Source of the DNA: Mucidula mucida | Taxonomy: Eukaryota > Basidiomycota > Agaricomycetes > Agaricales > Physalacriaceae | Length of the DNA: 64,000 nt | Reading direction: 5' to 3' | Assembly (NCBI GenBank): GCA_015501055.1 | Contig: JADNYV010000001.1 | Span: 1,426,001-1,490,000 of the forward strand | Shown here: piece after piece, positions 20,861 through 32,402 of the stretch | Layout: every line of letters begins with the position of its first letter | Position numbering within the stretch: position 1 is the first letter of the stretch | Program-made: the position numbers and the translations under genes | Notes under the pieces: model-generated | Seen by the model: the letters and a program-made list of their open reading frames with translations, nothing else | Told to the model about the DNA's origin: nothing | The model's database searches: none

Positions 20861-23646
20861 ATGTCCCTGTTGCCCAGCAGCGATACTGAGTCTGATTTTG
20901 AGGTAGACTTTGTAGCCTTTGATCAACCTTATCAGCTATTTGCGACGGATTCGTCGGAGCCTAGTTGCGAACCAACGAGCTATTGAAGGCGGTTGAAGTT
21001 CTGGAAAACATCCAGGTCGCAGCCATCCTCAAAGTAAGCCCCAGCATTGCATTTATTACCATCGTTGATGGTCTTAATCAGGACACAAGCATTCATTCGC
21101 TCATTTCCGCCGCTTCGCAAGTTCTCATTCAATTTTTAGATAACATCGGGAAGCGGACGTTCCAGGAACATGCACAGACTCAATTCGCACTCCTTTGTAT
21201 GTCGCTCCTCTGTCGTCTTTCGTAAACTGTGATTTACACATCAGAAGTGCGACCTGCCTTTCTACGCATTTTGTTCGAACATCGACGCGTTTTCCATTCG
21301 ATCGCTGCCTCGGAACTGTCATCTTATGGGTCTTCGACAATTGTATGCTGGGTGGATTCTGTCCTGGCCAAAATTGCCGACGCAGCTGTGGCTCTGAATT
21401 TAGGCTCCAATGAAGTAGATATACATACACCAGGGCCATGGCGTCCTCAGCGTGAGGACGATAATCTACGTGGCGCTTCCCAGCTTCCAGGTAGATATCA
21501 TATTTGCATGGCCGCGAATTTACGCTGATCGCCAGCATCATTGTCTTAGGCTCTTGGGACCTGGTAGGAACAGTTCTCAACTCCCAACACGCATCGCCAG
21601 CGGCGAAGCGCATCGGTATTCGTTTGCTGTTTGCGACCTGTATCACTTTACCATCATTGATGCTCGCCGTTGAAGACGAGATGTACGAGAAAGAGTGCCT
21701 CTCTATCGCGTCAGCTAATCTGATTCAGTAAGCTCATCCGCCACCGGCTTTTGGAACCTCTTAGACAATGTGTTTTGAACACCGTGTCCAGAGGCTTTCG
21801 AGCGAACTTTAGCTCCGACCCTATTGTCGAGCAAGAACGTATCAATTTTGCCATGATGATAACCCTTTATGCTGTTGGTTCCCATCTGATGTCATGGTCT
21901 GAAGCTCAATAATCAAGCAGGCTGCAGAAACGGAATTGGACCCGTCCTTGAAACCCATACTCGAACAACCACACACTTTGAGTTGTTTTCTGGATCTTTT
22001 GCATGTCGTGATGTTCCCCGACGACTTCGTCACCAGTTCAATCGTCTCGACGCCGCGAACAGAGCTTGATACTGCTCAACGCATCGTGGTTGACAGGTAT
22101 GAGACGCTATATTGGTTATGGCGCACTTGGGATGATCTTAGGCTTGCAAATACGGAAGTAGTCAGCTTGACGGTGAATGATAATGTCTATGTTTGAATGC
22201 ACTTCCACTCATAATTTGCAGACCGCCGCATGGTTATATCATACTCCCCGTCTGCTGCCGAGCGTCGAATGCGAAACGAGTCCTTATAGACTAGACTTGA
22301 AGTTGGCAGGAAATGCCATTATAGTAAGCGCAGACAGCTTCAACACGAGTCAGTCATACTTACATGTCGAAAAGCATGTTTTGTTTCATTATTTGTCATT
22401 CCTCAAGAGCTATCCTGATAATGTTGAGAGGAACACGCCGCTGCTGCACATCATGTCGGAAACACTTCTGGGTTTATTGAGGGAGGATGCATGTCATCAT
22501 CGTCTTCATGTGTGCAATCGGGAGGATCTTTGCATGGTGTTCTATGAACTTTGCGTTTACATGGGCGACACAAACGACGAAATTTCGGGTGTGTAGTCTT
22601 TGATCGTTATTAGCTCAAACTTTCATGGTTACCCTACAGTCAAGGAAACGTTGGTCGAAGCCATCGTGTTGTTTGACAAAACTGTTATGAACAGTTCAAT
22701 CGTGAAACTGATCGAAGATATCAGCATCGACTTCTTGGAGCGAGTCAATAGCCGTAAGTGCTACAGGTCAACGTTAAGCACCGGCTGAATCATTCGTTAC
22801 AGTGCTCAGCCGATGTATGCAGTCAGTCCTCGTGTCCTTTTTCTGTTCCATCTAGATTCTCAACCGTTATCTAGGCCGTTGACATCAAGGAGACAATTGA
22901 AGTTAACCCTGGATTTTGTTGTCTGTTTGCGGCATAGTAACTTCACGGCTCTCGGACGCACCACGCATGATACTGCGACGGGTCTGATCCGTATGATCCT
23001 AACGAGGTTGTGCGAATGGCCCAGAGTGACACAATCACAATTTGCGGCCACGCTGTTTATTGCGTTGTCACAGGAAAATAAACCCTCATCATTGAAAGTG
23101 CTTGACCAAGTGAAACTTTGGCGTATCTTTACCAGAGCTGGGACCATAGACCTTTACCAGGCCGGTGAGCATTACTGTGGCGCTACACGCTACTTTCAAC
23201 GACTGACTGGAATATCAGCCGGGTTCTCCCAGTATCTCCTTACTCTAGACGCGATGCTTACCTCCGACTTCTCTAGAATGATTGCTGAAGCTTGGGACTG
23301 TCTCCGGGACGTTCTTCTTCTTATCATTCGGGGCCGATTCTTTGGCGAAGAAGAGGCTCTAGCCATACTCGTTTGTCCGGTCATCTGTCGGGCACTGATC
23401 CACTTATTACGACAACCCCATTCACATGGTATGGCACGTTCTTTGGGTCCTTATGTCACTGACGATACGATAGTTGATTTCATCTTGCACTCTCCATGGA
23501 CGGCTACCCTCCTTCTGGAGCTTGAGAATGTCCCAGATGCAGACGCGCAAACTCTTGATGAACAAGGGCGGCTCCTCCAGACGCGCTTGCGATCTGTGGC
23601 GAAATCACTAATCGATGCTGTACGACCTCATCGGGATACCGACTAA
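20861..23646 (+). CDS. Large helical protein of unknown function
   Basis: A multi-exon gene of roughly 750-850 aa. ATG 20861 gives MSLLPSSDTESDFE, spliced in phase (donor GAG/gtagac, acceptor gcctag) to LRTNELLKAVEVLENIQVAA. Exons read as amphipathic helices: IHSLISAASQVLIQFLDNIG, RPAFLRILFEHRRVFHSIA, SLKPILEQPHTLSCFLDLLH, RYETLYWLWRTWDDLRLAN, LREDACHHRLHVCNREDL. The last long exon starts near 22880, contains DFSRMIAEAWDCLRDVLLL and ends VRPHRDTD at 23646. The pattern suggests a HEAT/ARM-like repeat fold, but I recognise no family motif. At least six introns are needed. No membrane segment, signal peptide or catalytic motif is apparent. Confidence 0.6.
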
Positions 23647-24014
23647 TTGTACTCTGACACGTCTATAGTTGATCAGTCAGGATATACGCAAGTCCGGTGG
23701 GCCCGACAAGGTGTGACTCCCGTACTTCAATTGACGGTCGGATTGCTTATGACTATTGCAGGAGTCACCGGATGAAACAGCATTAATTACCTGCACAAGA
23801 CCAGATATCGGGTTGCAGCTTGTGCTTTTCACAATAGATGTAGATTAAAAGAGCGATAGTTGTTAGGAAACTCATGAATTTATTTACTGTAATGAATTTT
23901 TGTTCTTGATAACTGTACAGGTTGTATGACGTACCAGGCCGAAGAACCTTATTTAATTGAGCCAATCTCATTGTTACTCCACCACGTCCAACGCAACGCT
24001 TGGCGTTATACAGC
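23647..24014. other. Spacer of about 370 bp
   Basis: Between the end of the large helical gene and the Ser-rich gene, both on plus. AT-rich around 23820-23900. No gene or distinct motif seen. Confidence 0.5.
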
Positions 24015-25080
24015 ATGCAGACGCTTGGCCATCGAAGGCGCTCTCAGTCGGCATCGACCGCATCATCGCCCACGCATCGCCGTTCGACGGACTCTTCACG
24101 GCGCGGTTCAACGAAACGAGCCCATCCTCATCATCCCTTCAACTCGCCTTCACCGGATTCGGGCTCGCCTTATAAATGGAACGTCGAAGACTGGCGCAGC
24201 AAGCGCAGACGGCGAGAATACTCGGTCAGTCACTTTTCATTCATTCTGGCGGCGGAGGCTAATGACCCTGTAGCCTTCGAGTGATAGTCCGGACGATGCA
24301 ATATTCAATCGTCGCTCAAGGACAGTCACCGCTCCATTCACACCTACATTTCCCGCCACGTCCGCAGATTTTGATCTGTTCCCGAATACCCGCTCTCGCC
24401 GACGGTCTCATAGATCACCCTCGCCGATTGATGTCGAGCCTGACGAACGCCTTACTAGTCTGCGCTCTGCCGCGTACCGCGAACTTCATCGAAGTGTCGC
24501 CGATAATGGCGAGGGCTTCGTTCGTTGTATGCGTGACTATGAGCGCAGTCGTTCACGCGTACAAACGAGCCCGAAACCTCTACGTGGTAGGCGGTCATCA
24601 TCTCTCCCGTCCGACGAAGAGGATTCGGACGCGGACAATGACGTCCAGATATTCTCGGGAGATGCACCCACAGTATTCACATTCCATCCGACAACAAGTT
24701 CCAATTCTTCCCTCTCCGGGTCTACGAACGTCATGAGTGGAATGAGCTGTCAGTCCTTCACTGGTAGCTGTGAACACTCCTCGTCTCCCACCACGTCTTC
24801 AGCGTCCTCTTATTTATCCGACGATGATCATTTAAACATTACTCTTGCTCAAAATAATGTCGCCCAAACTACCTTATCTCTCCCCTCTAAACCCTCTCGA
24901 CTCCCTTCTTCACTGCCTTACTCGTGTGGTCTCCCTTCCACGCGGTCCGAAAAGGCGCTTGCTGCACTCACGTTGGCTATGGCGAACGGTGCAGGCAGCA
25001 TACACGACTATGACGCTTTGCGTAACATTGAGCCCGTCGTGGTTCACGATGATGGTGCCGTAGGAGAACTGTGGCGTTGA
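24015..25080 (+). CDS. Ser/Arg/Pro-rich low-complexity protein
   Basis: Two exons. ATG 24015 gives MQTLGHRRRSQSASTASSPT and a basic run (DWRSKRRRREYS). An intron (gtcagt to ctgtag) joins PSSDSPDDAIFNRRSRTVTA. Exon 2 continues with RSRRRSHRSPSP, a possible helix (LTSLRSAAYRELHRSVADNG), an acidic patch (SDEEDSDADNDVQIF), a long Ser/Thr stretch and a more ordered tail (EKALAALTLAMANGAGSI) before the stop at 25078-25080. The arginine-serine character suggests a phosphorylated nuclear or regulatory protein, but this is inference. No known domain is seen. Confidence 0.6.
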
Positions 25081-25213
25081 TCAAACGCTGCGTATCCTGC
25101 TCGTATCAAGCTCGTTTGCATTTGGAACGGATATATTTCTAAAAAGACGTTCCCAGTAGCACCTGCCTAAATTATACCAATAACAGTAATCAAGAGAAAC
25201 GGGCTGGTCGCAG

Positions 25214-26137
25214 TTATCCTTGGAGTTTATCCCATGTTTCGAGTATCATGATTGTAGCAACAACCCAGGACTCTAACCATAGAGCATCTTGAGCAATGTA
25301 AATAGGGTACGTTTCGTCCTGAAGCGGGAGGTTGAGATGGCAGCTCGAATGCCTGCATATAAAGCCGACTTACCGAAGCCTCTCCATCTCTTTTGACGAG
25401 GCGAGCTGTAGTTGCAAGTGGGTGCTTCACATCCTTTCGATGCAGGCTCCGGAACGTAGCCTCAGGAAAGACGGGATTTGAGCCCTCTAGGACAACCTTC
25501 CACTTGTAATCGAGACCATCAGGACCAACGAAGACACGGCTCTGTGTCCTAGAAATAATCGTTATTGAAGCAAGGATGGGAAGGTGAAAATTAGCCGCAC
25601 GCCGAGGCGCTGTAAAGAAATTTCAACAAAGATGAGATTGAGTGTAAAACGAAACATACAAGGATCCTCCTTTCTTGAATATTTCTTTGAAGGTTGCAGT
25701 TTTGCTTTCCAGCGACACTCTGAAAGGCCAGTCAATTTCACTGCAATTTGCACAAGTACTGAACACTCGCTTGCTCCGATCGATATTCTTCTCTGATTCC
25801 CAAACTACGCGAGCGACTTCTGACCCACCTTTGATGATAGCGCCTTTCTTAATCAACAAGGTGGATCCGCTGTCGACGGCGGAATATAAGACGGTTCGGT
25901 CTACCGAATCTTTGTTGATGAATTGAACCTGTATCGACCAGTATGAGGGATGTAACGAACAAGCTCGAGGATTTGGCGCACCGTACGCCCTTCTGCCCCG
26001 GCCATAGCTCGTTGGCGCCATAGCCGCTTGACGTAGTGGTCGGGCATGACCTGAGAGTCGGACTCCATATCGTACTCTGACCCATCGCCAAACTCCCGTG
26101 AACGAATGACGAAGCTGGAAGGGGGAGTAAAGACCAT
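25214..26137 (-). CDS. DUF6593-like protein
   Basis: A small basidiomycete-type beta-rich protein of unknown role. ATG 26137 gives MVFTPPSSFVIRSREFGDGS. Exons encode NKDSVDRTVLYSAVDSGSTL, IIKGGSEVARVVWESEKN and TATFKEIFKKGGSL. An intron of about 120 nt (donor TT/gtatgt, acceptor ttctag) leads to TQSRVFVGPDGLDYKWKVVL, then FRSLHRKDVKHPLATTARLV. The last exon reads DETYPIYIAQDALWLESWVV and ends WDKLQG at 25214-25216. The order (short beta units, the WESE segment, G.DYKWK, then a hydrophobic ILETWDKL-type end) is what I associate with DUF6593. The family call is moderate confidence; the exon joins are well supported by phase. Confidence 0.65.
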
Positions 26138-26743
26138 GGCACAGAAGATAGTGGAGGAAATAGTGGAGGTCAAATGGGTGTCAGAGTCGAAAAGCAGAGC
26201 AGAGAGGAACAGATAATTCAAAGATGTGTGGCACGACAGCCTCCTATCAGACGTATCGATGAGCCGTGCGAACTCCTGTCTTTATTCTAGGTACGCCTGT
26301 GGGAAGAGCATAGTTACAGAGCTAGTTCAAGTGCCTTGATTGAGAACTGGAAGACAGGAAGATGAGAGATGCCATCAAGAGAGTTCCATGATGAGTCAAC
26401 TGGGGTAGCCTTTAAGGCAGCGAAGCTAGCACGGAGTTTCAGAGGATTCGTCTAGTGGATCAGTCTGCTCTAATAGCACGGAGAGTGTTCACTGCTAATA
26501 GTTGCATGACAGTTTAAGTGGGAAAGCCGGAATGCGGCCCGAGATTTCGAAGAAGACTCCAGTGCCTCTCGTTCTGCTCTCTTGAGGAATTCTCGTCCTC
26601 AGTGCGTTATCCAAGGGACGGCCTTCACGCGACGAGCTGTATCAAACTAATTTATTCTCATCGCGTCAAGCACGTGAACCGGAGTCAATTAAAGGCTGAA
26701 ACTGAGCAGCGTACAGCGTTCAACTCTGTCCACAACAGCGACG
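26138..26743. other. Divergent promoter region of about 600 bp
   Basis: Lies between the minus-strand DUF6593-like gene (ATG 26137) and the plus-strand arrestin gene (ATG 26744), so it holds both promoters. I found no obvious TATA box, repeat or RNA gene. Short frames here are not gene-like. Confidence 0.5.
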
Positions 26744-28697
26744 ATGGCCGAATCCATTCCACCTCCAATATACTCGCAGGAGGACCCCACGGCCTCCAGC
26801 GAGCAAGATCCGCTTCCCGAGCCTCAGATACTCATTTCTCCCACTGTCGACGCCATAAATTTCCAGAAGGGCTATCTAGGCGCTGACGGCGAGCGTGCTG
26901 CGATCGAAGGCGAGCTCCAGATCAAAGGCGCTGAGCCCGGTCGCTGGCATCGCATGTATGTGCTCGAGTCGTGCAGACAATGCCAGTGCTTATTCGTGAT
27001 GCAGAACCATGTCTTTGCGGACTGTGGAGAACGCATACGGCCAAGAAATCGAACTCGGAAAGTCGGATCTCGTTCTATTTTCCAGCTCGCTCTCCAGCGT
27101 ATCTACATTGCCATCGTCCATCTTATTCGCCGTTCCACTCATGCCAGATTCACCCCAGTGTATTCGCACTGCCCATTCGTCTCTTACCCATTCCCTGATA
27201 GTCACTCTGCACCCGACCGACAATTCTATGCCGTCGATATCCAAATCTCTCACAGTCCATACAAGGCGCTATAGTTCGCATGACTACACAGTTCCTATCG
27301 CTCCGGAGACGTATTCATTGACGGATCCTATCACGGTAAATGTCCAGGTGCCCCGCGCCACGTTCAAGGCTGGGGAAGAAATCCCACTCTATGTAACGAT
27401 TCCTCCTCCAAAGCGGGAGGTCGTGTTGGATCAGGGTTTGCGTCTACGGAACGTTCGTGCAGAGTTCGTACGCGTCGTTACCGTGAAGGGAAACAGCGAA
27501 GACACGACGCCTCACAAGGCTGAGTCCTGCGCCGCAGAAGATGAGGCCTTCGCAGAGTCTTCGACAATGGTGAAACCAGATTTTATTGCAGCAGAGTCCT
27601 CCCCTTCCTCGACCTTCAAGACGGTCTTGGCGCGTTCTGGTGCTTCTTGTCGCTTCCATGCTACCAAGCCCCTCCAGCTGCGTTTCGTGCTACATCAGGC
27701 GTCCCCATCAGGCTCGCCGTCCGAACACCATGCCAACTTACCGAATACTGACTACGGTCATATTGATAGTGATGCCGAATGCCCGTCCATCTCCCAGTCC
27801 ACCCTTCTTCATTCAATAAGCTTCAATCTCAACGTGCTTGTTTCTTTGGTCGACACTACCCGGCATACAGAGCATATCTACACCATAACTATCCCCGTAC
27901 ATATCATTCCCCCGCCTGCGCCACTACCAGAAGTCGCTCAATCTATTGATACCGCGTATCAAAAGAAACACGATCGGCCACCGGCTAAGACGAACAGGTT
28001 AGAAGATGTAGATTTCGCGCCTCATTATTCGGAGGGCGAAGCAGGTCCTAGTGCAATAGGATTTGGTGCTCCGCCTCCCTTTGAGGAAAGAGATGCGCCG
28101 CCACCGTTCTTCTTTTCAGCAGCCGAGGCTTCTACATCAGCGGGACTGCCAACGTTTCTCGAGTCAGAAACAGAAATCATCATTCCTTCAGAGGACACAG
28201 CGGGGTCTGCTCAACCTACTTATACCATGGCCGTTGTAGGCGAGGGCTCTCTCTTTGGCTTTGTCGCTTCAAATCAGTTTGATGGACACGCGGAGGATAT
28301 GCAGCGATCTTCGACGCCACCTCCGACGCTCGAAATGGCGCCCTTTGATACCGATGTTACAGAACTTGCCGATGTTCCAGCGGCTGGTCACTCCATAGAG
28401 ACACTTAGTCTTGTCTTTGAACAGGAAGAGTCTGCTCACGACCCACCACCTCCACCACCAGCTATGGATGATCCGTCCGATCCACCCCCATCAATCGACT
28501 CAGACTTTCGGTTACACGATACTCATAATTCATCCTCGAGTCCAGAGCCTTTGGGTCGGCGGCCTGTATCCCCGCCGCCTACTGTTAATCCACAGGATCC
28601 GCAGACACAAGGTCATGCACCGCCGCCTTATGGCATACCAGGAAATGTGGAGGCAGAACAGGAACATGTGAATCATCCGCCGCCTTATGTAGGTTGA
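26744..28697 (+). CDS. Alpha-arrestin-like trafficking adaptor
   Basis: Alpha-arrestins recruit Rsp5/Nedd4 ubiquitin ligases to plasma-membrane transporters. ATG 26744 gives MAESIPPPIYSQEDPTASSE, then the first arrestin strand (IEGELQIKGAEPGRWHR). A 50-nt intron (donor CAT/gtatgt, acceptor atgcag) leads to TMSLRTVENAYGQEIELGKS. The N-arrestin part includes ILFAVPLMP and SKSLTVHTRRYSSHDYTVPI. The C-arrestin part has ITVNVQVPRATFKAGEEIPL and RNVRAEFVRVVTVKGN. The long Pro/Ser-rich tail carries PY motifs for WW domains (PPPYGIP, HPPPYVG at the end) plus PPPIY at the N-terminus. These placements support an Rsp5 adaptor role. Stop at 28695-28697. Confidence 0.85.
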
Positions 28698-28840
28698 GGC
28701 GACCTCTTAGTACAGCGAGGATGGGTACTTGACCGCCTTCGCCATGTAAAAAGACGTTCTTGTAATATAGTCAGACTACATGTGAAAACAGTAAAGCATA
28801 GTAGAAGTCGTAAGTAAACAGGATATCTAGTCATAAGAAA

Positions 28841-29825
28841 TTAACAGTTGCAAGCATCTTTCGACTTGGCACCCTCCTCTAAGTTGACGCCTGCTTGCCG
28901 TGAGGCCCCTGCTCCATTAGCGCCTGCACCAGGACGGCCAGCTGCGCCCCGAGTGGAAGCCAGGATATGCTCAATGGGAATCTTCCTCGCTAGAAACCAC
29001 TTAAGAAACGGCGCGAGCTATGAAAGTATTGGAACCTACCAATTTCTGTAAACAAATCAACGACACCCTCACCAGTCTTGGCACTAGTCTCAAAGAACAG
29101 TAAACCGGCTTCGGTAGCATATGCTTGGGCCTCTTCACTGGGTACCTGTCTCAGGCTTTCACCTTCTCCAGACGAAGGGGCCGCGCCAGGTGTTGCCGTA
29201 GCATCGTCAGCTTCATCTTCCGACTCTGACGATGTCGCGCCCCCTGAAGAAGACGAATTGACAACGAGATCCAATTTATTGCCGGCGAGTGCGATAACGA
29301 TATTCGGATTGGCTTGTCGTTGAAGCTCCTTGACCCATGACTTGGCTTTCTCTAAACTGGACGCCTTTGTGATATCGTACACGACGACTGCAGCCTGCGC
29401 ATTGCGGTAGTACATCGGCTGTTTGAACATCAGACGATTGCGTGTGCACCAGGAAAATGAAAGCGCACCGCCAGAGAATGAAACCGTTCCTGCCCTGCCG
29501 TGTCCCAGATTTCATACCGCAGCACCCGGTCTTCAAGTCGGCACTTCTGTGTCAAAAATGCTGCGCCAATAGTGGGCTCCTTATTGGCTTGGAAGTCGTT
29601 GGATACCTAGCGCAAACGCTTAGAATTGGGGCAGGATTGAGAAATTGATGCCCACAAATCGTAGGACGACCGAAGACTTTCCAACAGCCGCTTCACCTAG
29701 AGATAACGAGTCAGTCAGGATATACAATATCCCAGCCGTCGAGCGCCTGGACGCAGTCACTCACCCAAAAGCACCAATTTTACCTGGACAGACTTGTCCG
29801 CTGCTGAAGAGCCCGATTCCGCCAT
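28841..29825 (-). CDS. ypt5: Rab5 (Ypt5/Vps21-type) endosomal GTPase with an acidic insert
   Basis: Rab5 controls early-endosome fusion. ATG 29825 gives [20 protein letters not shown], then P-loop GEAAVGKSS, switch [16 protein letters not shown], switch [26 protein letters not shown] (N/TKxD) and ETSAKTG. Prenylation signal DACNC ends the protein at 28841-28843. Five short introns agree in phase. Between NKLDLV and the next helix lies an insert of about 35 residues, rich in Ser, Asp, Glu and Ala ([17 protein letters not shown]). It replaces a short surface loop of animal and yeast Rab5. The effector region looks intact, so function as Rab5 is likely. Confidence 0.93.
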
Positions 29826-29989
29826 TTCAAGAATGAAAAGTTATCAGGATTGGTGGAATAGTGGTCGCTGTGGCGGACGATGACGGCGTGTGTTAACTCT
29901 GTGGCGGTGCTTGTAACCTCATTCATGTCATACTATTGACACATGTTTGTTCTTTGTTCGGAATTGGTCTGGACAATTGCAATATCTGT

Positions 29990-32143
29990 CTACACTGAAC
30001 TGTTTAACTCTTGCTTATTCTCGAAGAACGGCCGTAGGTCTTCGCAAGTCACAAACAGTCCCTCCTCCAACTCCACCTTTGGCGTATTGTCAAAAATTGC
30101 TGGACATTTGAACGACAGGTCCGGTCCCTCTAGGTCATCTCTCCTCATAATGGGCATCCTTCTCGAAACCTTCGACGGCGGAGGTGTCTGATTATAGAGC
30201 CAGAACGGTTTGTCTTGATAGTCACCCATCGCTTTCTTCAACCACGCAGAATATGTCCCAGCAGGATCCCCATACGCCCTCGATATAGAAACAACATGCG
30301 GAACGAGCTCACTGATTTTTTCTTCTTTGGATCGACCCTCATTGTGAAATCGACTGCTCCTTATCGTAGAGCCGTGCTTTGTTTTTATCGACCACGCATC
30401 AAGACCGAGCTCTTCAGCAATCTTCGCACACGTCTTAAATGTGTGAGCATCCAACAACATCCGAAAGGCTCAAAACTTACAATGAGAGCCTCCAAGTTGA
30501 AACAGCGATAGTGGAAGGGACGAGTACGAACTGCTTCAAAAGGTTGCTCTCCAGATGCTGCAATCTGATCCTGAAATGCGTGTTCGAAGAAGTCTGTGAT
30601 GATCTTTCGCGCGCCAACAAGATCGTTGACCAGCATTCTCGTTGAGGCCATCTGAGCCGCGAAGAAAGTACCGTGGTTGCTGCAGAACAGTTGATAATCA
30701 AGTTCCACCGATAAGTAAGTTAACACAAACTTTGGACGACTCTGTGATTTCTTTCCGATATCGCTTTTTGTAGCCCAGTCATTATAGTCGGACATCCACT
30801 GCAGTATCTTTCGATCGTGATCTTTCGTCCAGCTCCGATGCTTCAAAGCCTTGAGCAATTGGATAGCGTTCACCGCCTTGACATGTCCACGTCCATCTAA
30901 GACACCGGTAAAAGTTCCTTGTCGACCTGTTGGTCCTGGACCTCTAGAAACTTGTCCATAGTTCATGTTGGGATTCATGTGCGTCTCTGAATTCAGATAG
31001 AAGACGTCCACGGCTTTGACGAAGGTTTCAGCGTAGGAATCGGATTTCGTAAGAATGTAAGCCATCACGTTGTATATGGCTTGTTGCGTGAATTTATTGA
31101 TAGCACCAGGACCGCGAAGAGTGCGAACATCGGGATTTACTTTGCCGTCGCGAATGACGTACGGACAGGTGGTCCATGCTGCATATATGCGCTCAGATAA
31201 GACAGACAAGAAACAGATACGACTTACTCGCACTAGGAGCCATTGAGGTAGTTGGTGAAGGCGTGCATGAGCTAGTATCCTTCTTTTTAGATGATTTGAC
31301 TGCTGCTTGTGCAGGGGCATGCGTTCCAGCGACAGGTTGAGTTGTACTTGAATCCAGGGGCATGTGAGTGACCTGCGAAGGCGCAATAGGTTCGGTGGTG
31401 ATGGGCAACGAAGAGTCGACGGATGTTGTCGGTTCCGGGAGCGAGTCTTGAGGTACAGAAACGGAGGACACAAATTGTCGTTTCTGTCGAACCATGCGAT
31501 GTCGGAGGCGCGTATTCAATGTGTGATGACGTTGGGCGATATCAGCGACTCCTTGTTCGGCGTAGTCTTCGTGCCATGCAGCGGCGTCGTCATCGAAACT
31601 TGAATCGCCAGTCTCGTAGTCAGAACCATCGGGTGAAGTTGCGCTATCTGGCGAGTCTCCCTCAGAGTCGTCGTTTGTATCATTGCTATTGGGCGAGATG
31701 TATTTGCGTCCGCCACCACACCAGTTACAATCTGGCCAATGACTGGATGATCGTTAGCAAACTGCACGCGCATGTTCGAGAAACATTGACTATGGAGCCC
31801 AGCTCAGGTAATCATGGCAATCTCTACTCGGCGGTAGCACGCCTTCGGAGTTTACTATTGCTAAAGACATATGAGGTAGTGTTTTGCTCATTAGAGCGCC
31901 TTACCATATGGGCCATGCTTGTTCGCAGCGTCCGCGCCTCGAATAATTGCGCGCGCCGCGTTTCGGCTCGCACTTTGATAGCTCGCATCCAGCGTTCCAG
32001 AGAAGTACTTGACATTGATCCAGTCGGTACCATCCGCTAAGCGATGATTAACGGCAGACAGAGAAATCCGGTCGCTTCAACTTGCCTGAGGTTGACGCGA
32101 TGAAAGTCGAGAAAAGTGTGAGAGCAGGAATAAAACGAGACAT
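29990..32143 (-). CDS. Secreted alginate-lyase-like polysaccharide lyase
   Basis: ATG 32143 gives a signal peptide (MSRFIPALTLFSTFIASTS). The first intron (32037-32085) is read as AG/gcaagt...cttag, a GC-AG intron, and yields ADGTDWINVKYFSGTLDASY. Then come SASRNAARAIIRGADAANKH, a segment PDCNWCGGGRKYISPNSNDT, an acidic stretch, a Kex2-like site (RQKR) and a Ser/Thr/Pro linker. The catalytic part has WTTCPYVIRDGKVNPDVRTL, GTFTGVLDGRGHVKAVNAIQ, CSNHGTFF (active-site Asn-His), and EQPFEAVRTRPFHYRCFNLE, ending near ELVPHVVSISRAYGDPAGTY. This is the alginate_lyase fold found in basidiomycete secretomes. The uronan substrate is not decided by sequence. Stop 29990-29992. Confidence 0.85.
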
Positions 32144-32402
32144 AGAGACAGAAAATAGCAGTAGAGAGTGGTTTCGTTGGTTCAGGATCCTGCCTGGAGT
32201 AATAGCAATAGCGATGTTCTACTGTAGATGAGAGTCAGAGCGACGGAAACGCAACAACGACGCGTTTTAATTTGATGATCACGGCAAAATCCGTCGATCA
32301 CCCCACACCCCAGTGACCCCGCATTTGCCCCGTGAGTACTTATACTTAAGCCGAACGTGACGTGAGCTTCATTCCAGTCTTCCAACCCCCCCTGCGAACC
32401 TA

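Noticed and set aside
25560..25690. A tiny exon CGCCTCGGC or another GC intron in the DUF6593-like gene
   Set aside because: A single larger GT-AG intron from TT/gtatgt to ttctag/GACACAG gives the conserved join in frame.
31364..32040. Long plus-strand ORFs over the alginate-lyase gene
   Set aside because: They are antisense shadows; the minus strand carries the recognisable lyase exons.
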